The notes under the pieces were generated by a model. That model had not been told where the DNA came from, made no database searches, and saw nothing but the letters and a program-made list of their open reading frames with translations. A program made the position numbers and the translations under genes. From NCBI RefSeq assembly GCF_017220215.1, contig NZ_CP071129.1, positions 1,116,001 through 1,180,000 of the forward strand: a stretch of 64,000 nt of DNA, in the 5' to 3' direction. This DNA is from Caballeronia sp. M1242. Lineage in GTDB: Bacteria; Pseudomonadota; Gammaproteobacteria; Burkholderiales; Burkholderiaceae. Below are positions 59,908 through 64,000 of this stretch, in pieces (position 1 is the first letter of the stretch; each line of letters opens with the position of its first letter).

Positions 59908-60717
59908 TTAGGCGGTCGCCGCGATCAGCTGCGACGGCGCCTGCGTGCCGGCGGACACCGTCAGCACTTCATAGCCCGTCGGCGTGACGAGCACCGTGTG
60001 CTCCCATTGCGCCGAGAGACTGCGGTCGCGCGTCTTGACGGTCCACTGGTCGGGCATCGTGCGGATGTCGCGCCGGCCGGCGTTGATCATCGGCTCGACG
60101 GTGAAGATCATGCCCGGCTGCAATTCGATGCCCGTGCCCGGCCGCCCGTAATGCAGCACTTGCGGCTCCTCGTGGAACACCGTGCCGATGCCGTGGCCGC
60201 AGTATTCGCGCACGACGCTGTAGCCCTGCGCTTCGGCGTGCTTCTGAATGGCATGACCGATGTCGCCCAGATGCGCGCCGGGGCGCACCTGATCGATGCC
60301 GAGCCACATGCAGTCGAAGGTCGTCTGCACGAGGCGTTTCGCGAGAATCGAACCCTCGCCGACGATGAACATGCGGCTCGTGTCGCCGAAATAGCCGTCC
60401 TTGATCACCGTGATGTCGATGTTCAGCGCGTCGCCGTTCTTCAGCACCTTCTCGCCGGGAATGCCGTGGCAGATCACGTCGTTGACGGAGATGCAGGTGG
60501 CCTTCGGATACGGCGGATAGCCGGGCGGCTGATAGTTGAGCGGCGCGGGAACCGTGCCCTGTTCCTTCACCATGTATTCGTGGCAGAGGCGGTCGAGTTC
60601 TTCGGTGGTCACGCCCGGCACGATATGCGGCGTGATGAAATCGAGCACTTCGCTGGCGAGCCGGCAGGCGACGCGCATGTGCGCGATATCGTGTTCGTTT
60701 TTCAGCGTAATGGACAT
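59908..60717 (-). CDS. map: Methionine aminopeptidase, type I
   Basis: Removes the initiator Met from nascent proteins. The 269-residue start MSITLKNEHDIAHMR is the family's; a longer frame to 60774 adds unlikely residues. Metal ligands are Asp101 (NIDITVIKDG), Asp112 (GDTSRMF), His175 (CGHGIGTVFHEEP), Glu208 (FTVEPM) and the Glu in QWEHT; His84 is the substrate contact. It is divergent from rpsB, the classic map/rpsB arrangement, and upstream of glnD. Confidence 0.97.
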   Translation of the reverse strand: MSITLKNEHDIAHMRVACRLASEVLDFITPHIVPGVTTEELDRLCHEYMVKEQGTVPAPLNYQPPGYPPYPKATCISVNDVICHGIPGEKVLKNGDALNIDITVIKDGYFGDTSRMFIVGEGSILAKRLVQTTFDCMWLGIDQVRPGAHLGDIGHAIQKHAEAQGYSVVREYCGHGIGTVFHEEPQVLHYGRPGTGIELQPGMIFTVEPMINAGRRDIRTMPDQWTVKTRDRSLSAQWEHTVLVTPTGYEVLTVSAGTQAPSQLIAATA

Positions 60718-61105
60718 GACGGGCTCTGAATGCGCGGTTTGGCGGGAGGCGGGCGTGAGCCGCGAAGCCGGCATTATCGCACCTTAGGAAAGGCCCCGCA
60801 GCGCGATTCTGCGGCGCGCGGGGCGCCGGCGCCGCTTTGCGCGCCGGTTTTCGCGGGCATCGGGCGGCTTGAGCGGTGTAATCGTCACATGCTATACTCA
60901 TGGGCTAAGTCTTAGTCCACTTCCTCAGTTCACTTGGAGTGGCAGGGCTTAGAGCGTTCGCGGTTCACAAGGCGGCGCTTGTTCGAAACTGAAGCCGAAA
61001 CTCAAGCCGGCGCACCCAGGGTGTCCGGCGTCTGGTCAGCGAGACGCTGAAACCGGACGCAGGATGCGGCAGCCGGCTTAAGACCCAACCCTCGCGGAGA
61101 ATTTC
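60718..61105 (+). promoter_or_regulatory. map-rpsB divergent region with rpsB promoter and leader
   Basis: A good sigma-70 promoter reads toward rpsB: TTGAGC (60869-60874), an 18-bp spacer, and TATACT (60893-60898). The transcript would have a leader of about 200 nt, GC-rich and able to fold, in keeping with the S2-binding autoregulatory leaders known upstream of rpsB. I did not resolve a conserved structure. The map side has no obvious strong promoter. Confidence 0.65.
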
Positions 61106-61858
61106 ATGGCAGTCACGATGCGTCAAATGCTGGAAGCCGGTGTCCACTTCGGTCACCAAACGCGCTTCTGGAACCCCAAGATGGCCCCGTACATCTTCGG
61201 TCATCGCAACAAGATTCACATCATCAACCTCGAAAAGACGCTGCCGCTTTACAACGACGCGCTGAAGTACGTGCGCCAGTTGGCAGCGAATCGCGGCACG
61301 ATTCTTTTCGTCGGCACGAAGCGCCAGTCGCGCGACACCATCGCGCAGGAAGCGCAGCGCGCGGGCATGCCTTTCGTCAACGCCCGCTGGCTCGGCGGCA
61401 TGCTGACGAACTTCAAGACGCTGAAAGTGTCCATCAAGCGCCTGAAGGACATGGAAGCAGCGGTCGAATCGGGTGAAACGGAGCGCATGAGCAAGAAGGA
61501 AGCCCTTCTGTTCGAACGCGAAATCGCCAAGCTGCAAAAGTCGATCGGCGGCGTGAAGGACATGGGCGGCATTCCGGACGCGATCTTCGTGATCGACGTC
61601 GGCTACCACAAGATCGCCGTCACCGAAGCGAAGAAGCTCGGCATTCCGGTCATCGCCGTGGTCGACACGAACCACTCGCCGGAAGGCATCGACTACGTGA
61701 TCCCGGGTAACGACGACGCGTCGAAGGCCGTCGCCCTGTACGCCGAAGGCGTCGCGGACGCGATCCTCGAAGGCCGCGCGAACGCCGTGAACGACGTCGT
61801 TCAGGCTGTGCGCAACGGCGAAGGCGACGAGTTCGTCGAGGTCAACGCAGAGGCGTAA
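61106..61858 (+). CDS. rpsB: 30S ribosomal protein S2
   Basis: A 250-residue S2 protein: [26 protein letters not shown] at the N-terminus, then [39 protein letters not shown], and [42 protein letters not shown]. It sits on the back of the 30S and helps dock S1. GGAG 8 nt upstream supports the start. tsf follows after a terminator-like hairpin, with partial read-through expected. Confidence 0.98.
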   Translation: MAVTMRQMLEAGVHFGHQTRFWNPKMAPYIFGHRNKIHIINLEKTLPLYNDALKYVRQLAANRGTILFVGTKRQSRDTIAQEAQRAGMPFVNARWLGGMLTNFKTLKVSIKRLKDMEAAVESGETERMSKKEALLFEREIAKLQKSIGGVKDMGGIPDAIFVIDVGYHKIAVTEAKKLGIPVIAVVDTNHSPEGIDYVIPGNDDASKAVALYAEGVADAILEGRANAVNDVVQAVRNGEGDEFVEVNAEA

Positions 61859-61876
61859 TCGAGCCCTGTGGCCGAC

Positions 61877-61911
61877 AAAAAAGGGGGCTTTGCGAAAGGC
61901 CCCTTTTTTTT
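61877..61911 (+). terminator. Attenuator/terminator between rpsB and tsf
   Basis: A stem (GGGGGCTTT with AAAGGCCCC, one mismatch) is flanked by A6 and a run of eight T. As in other bacteria it probably reduces, not abolishes, tsf transcription relative to rpsB. Confidence 0.85.
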
Positions 61912-61992
61912 AGTCGGCGCGATGGTTGAACCAATCTTCGCCGTGGGCGCAGACGCCGGCGGCACGTATCAAACAGACTCAAGGAGCGAATG

Positions 61993-62874
61993 ATGGCGGC
62001 AATTACCGCAAGCATGGTGGCAGAACTGCGCGCGAAGACCGATGCGCCGATGATGGAATGCAAAAAGGCGCTGACCGAAGCCGACGGCGACATGGCGCGC
62101 GCTGAAGAGCTGCTGCGCGTGAAGCTCGGCAACAAGGCGAGCAAGGCGGCATCGCGCGTGACGGCCGAAGGCATCGTGGTGGCGCACGTCGAAGGCGGCG
62201 TGGGCGCGCTCGTCGAGCTGAACTGCGAAACCGACTTCGTCGCGAAGAACGACGACTTCATGACGTTCGGCAAGGGCATCGCGGCGCTGGTCGCGAAGAG
62301 CAATCCGGCTGACGTGGCCGCGCTGTCGGCACTGCCTTACGAAAGCAACACGGTGGACGCCGTGCGTCTCGCGCTCGTCGGCAAGATCGGCGAGAACCTG
62401 TCGATCCGCCGCTTCGTGCGTTTCGAGACGTCGAACAAGCTCGCGTCATACCTCCACGGCACGCGCATCGGCGTGCTGGTCGAGTTCACGGGCGCGGACG
62501 AGCAAGTCGGCAAGGACGTCGCGATGCACGTGGCCGCGATGAAGCCGGTGTCGCTGTCGTCGGACGAAGTGCCGGCGGACCTGATCGCCAAGGAGCGCAG
62601 CATCGCCGAGCAGAAGGCCGCCGAGTCGGGCAAGCCGGCTGAGATCGTCGCGAAGATGGTCGACGGCAGCATCCAGAAGTATCTGAAGGAAGTGTCGCTG
62701 CTGAACCAGCCGTTCGTGAAGAACGACAAGCAGACCATCGAGCAGATGCTGAAGGCAGCCAACGCGTCGGTGCAGAAGTTCGCGCTGTTCGTCGTCGGCG
62801 AGGGCATCGAGAAGCGCCAGGACGACTTCGCAGCAGAAGTGGCGGCGCAAGTCGCGGCGGCCAAGCAGTCGTAA
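61993..62874 (+). CDS. tsf: Elongation factor Ts
   Basis: The guanine-nucleotide exchange factor for EF-Tu. The 293-residue form begins [34 protein letters not shown], containing the core motif [12 protein letters not shown] that contacts EF-Tu. AGGAG lies 7 nt from the second of two adjacent ATGs (61993) but only 4 nt from the first (61990), so I take the second. [11 protein letters not shown] and the two subdomains of the dimer core are present. Confidence 0.98.
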   Translation: MAAITASMVAELRAKTDAPMMECKKALTEADGDMARAEELLRVKLGNKASKAASRVTAEGIVVAHVEGGVGALVELNCETDFVAKNDDFMTFGKGIAALVAKSNPADVAALSALPYESNTVDAVRLALVGKIGENLSIRRFVRFETSNKLASYLHGTRIGVLVEFTGADEQVGKDVAMHVAAMKPVSLSSDEVPADLIAKERSIAEQKAAESGKPAEIVAKMVDGSIQKYLKEVSLLNQPFVKNDKQTIEQMLKAANASVQKFALFVVGEGIEKRQDDFAAEVAAQVAAAKQS

Positions 62875-62991
62875 GCGGTATTCGCGGCGCCTGTGATCAA
62901 ATGGCGCGGCGCCGCGTCGAAGCGACACCCGCGGCGGATCGCAGCACGCGTCTGCCGCAAGATTCAAGGCGTTCCGGTTCGCATCATGTGG

Positions 62992-63033
62992 CGGGCGCGG
63001 TAGGTTCGGGTTAACCCGTGCATGCCGCGCCCG
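62992..63033. promoter_or_regulatory. Nested inverted repeat between tsf and pyrH
   Basis: An outer 9-bp dyad (CGGGCGCGG, 62992-63000, with CCGCGCCCG, 63025-63033) surrounds a perfect 12-bp palindrome CGGGTTAACCCG at 63007-63018. No T run follows, so it is not a standard terminator. A weak promoter (TTGCGG, 63053-63058; TACAGT, 63077-63082) lies just downstream. Confidence 0.5.
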
Positions 63034-63124
63034 TCAGTCCGATCCGGGCCGCTTGCGGTAATTATTGTTTCACCCCTACAGTTCTACGTTGTTGCAACCC
63101 TCCTCGGCGCGATCGGAACCTCAT

Positions 63125-63838
63125 ATGCCCACAGCCTACAAACGCGTACTCCTCAAACTCTCCGGCGAAGCCCTCATGGGCGACGATGCATTCGGCATCA
63201 ATCGCGCAACAATCGAAAGGATGGTGGCGGACGTCGCTGAAGTGGTGCGGATGGGCACGCAACTGGCCGTCGTGATCGGCGGCGGCAACATCTTTCGCGG
63301 CGTCGCGGGCGGCGCGGCCGGCATGGACCGTGCGACGGCCGACTACATGGGCATGCTCGCCACGATGATGAACGCACTCGCGCTGCAGGACGCCATGCGC
63401 CACGCGGGCATCGAGGCGCGCGTGCAGTCGGCGCTGCGCATGGATCAGGTGGTCGAGCCGTATATCCGCCCGCGCGCCATTCGCCAGCTCGAAGAAGGCA
63501 AGGTCGTGATTTTCGCGGCCGGCACGGGCAATCCGTTCTTCACCACGGATACGGCCGCCGCGCTGCGCGGCTCGGAAGTCGGCGCCGAAGTGGTGTTGAA
63601 GGCGACGAAGGTCGATGGCGTATACTCCGCCGACCCGAAGAAGGACCCGAGCGCGACGCGCTACAGCACGATCAGCTTCGACGAGGCGATCGGCCGCAAT
63701 CTGCAGGTGATGGACGCCACGGCTTTCGCCCTGTGCCGCGACCAGAAACTGCCGATCCGCGTGTTTTCGATCACCAAGGCCGGCGCGCTCAAGCGCATCG
63801 TGCAAGGCGACGACGAAGGGACGCTCGTCCACGTGTAA
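63125..63838 (+). CDS. pyrH: UMP kinase
   Basis: Phosphorylates UMP to UDP; an amino-acid-kinase-family hexamer under allosteric control by UTP and GTP. The 237-residue protein has [12 protein letters not shown] (phosphate loop, residues ~9-20), [33 protein letters not shown], and [19 protein letters not shown] near residue 136. The start [16 protein letters not shown] is standard; a longer frame to 63065 lacks a ribosome site. It stands in the conserved tsf-pyrH-frr order. Confidence 0.98.
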   Translation: MPTAYKRVLLKLSGEALMGDDAFGINRATIERMVADVAEVVRMGTQLAVVIGGGNIFRGVAGGAAGMDRATADYMGMLATMMNALALQDAMRHAGIEARVQSALRMDQVVEPYIRPRAIRQLEEGKVVIFAAGTGNPFFTTDTAAALRGSEVGAEVVLKATKVDGVYSADPKKDPSATRYSTISFDEAIGRNLQVMDATAFALCRDQKLPIRVFSITKAGALKRIVQGDDEGTLVHV

Positions 63839-63942
63839 ACTCTCGCGTAATCGGGCGCCGCGCGCACCCCGGCGTGAACCGCGCCGGGCGAGGGCGAAGC
63901 GGGCGCCCGCATCGCCAGTAAACCCAGGTTTTGGAGGTTCAA

Positions 63943-64000
63943 ATGAGTGTGGCTGACATCAAAAAGGGCGTCGATCAGAAGATGCAGCGATCGATCGAAG
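63943..64000 (+). CDS. frr: Ribosome recycling factor, N-terminal end (partial)
   Basis: The first 19 codons read MSVADIKKGVDQKMQRSIE, matching the N-terminal helix of RRF, with GGAGG about 7 nt before the ATG. RRF splits post-termination ribosomes with EF-G. The gene runs off the window edge; position after pyrH confirms the call. Confidence 0.95.
   Translation, partial: MSVADIKKGVDQKMQRSIE

Noticed and set aside
57199..60729. A 1176-codon open frame antisense to glnD and map
   Set aside because: It spans two well-supported genes and has the Arg/His-rich composition typical of antisense frames in GC-rich DNA; no domain is visible.

Overview
The window is a GC-rich bacterial chromosome segment whose gene content and order fit Burkholderiaceae, most likely the Paraburkholderia/Caballeronia/Burkholderia group. 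Supporting evidence: the order pheT-ihfA-merR-tRNA-Pro, an IHF-alpha with the long N-terminal extension seen in that group, a pcaR/pcaIJFBDC cluster, a paired DUF3443/DUF2844 unit, and smc-zipA-ligA and rpsB-tsf-pyrH-frr blocks. Almost everything reads as core chromosome. I saw no insertion sequence, prophage, integrase or CRISPR array. The species call is inference from family knowledge, not from a database search.

Layout. 1-2.3 kb: end of pheT, ihfA, a MerR regulator, a catalytically odd SDR protein and tRNA-Pro(GGG). 2.4-11 kb: a small membrane protein, two LysR regulators and pcaR, divergent from pcaI-J-F-B-D-C (lower protocatechuate/beta-ketoadipate pathway). 11-15.6 kb: a secreted DUF3443/DUF2844 pair, bamC, and a gap between terminators that looks like a small RNA gene. 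15.6-21.3 kb: the glyoxylate shunt (aceB, aceA) with an L-2-haloacid dehalogenase, a LysR regulator and a Usp protein. 21.4-27.6 kb: a RhlE-type RNA helicase with a long leader, an acyl-CoA binding protein, and a tightly overlapped tsaB-rimI-udg-DUF1853 run.

27.6-31 kb: a ~1.1 kb tandem array made of decaying copies of the 3' end of thiD plus spacer, followed by thiD-thiE-thiM (thiamine salvage). 31-39 kb: lplT, alr, radA, a CaiB/BaiF family protein, an ABC-F ATPase and glutathione peroxidase. 39-45.5 kb: cardiolipin synthase, a 13-bp tandem repeat, then prmB and the succinylase-branch lysine/diaminopimelate genes dapE, dapD and dapC with an ArsC-like protein. 45.7-54.8 kb: a DMT exporter, then smc, zipA, ligA and a peptide deformylase. 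55-60.7 kb: an RNA pseudouridine synthase with eleven 36-residue repeats, glnD and map. 60.9-64 kb: rpsB, tsf, pyrH and the start of frr.

The most unusual feature is the thiD-derived array at 27664-28764. All five upstream copies keep the thiD reading frame and its stop codon. Other points worth checking are the candidate small RNA near 14.7 kb, the 13-bp repeat near 40.8 kb, coding repeats in the uracil-DNA glycosylase and pseudouridine synthase, and dense inverted repeats between pcaR and pcaI.
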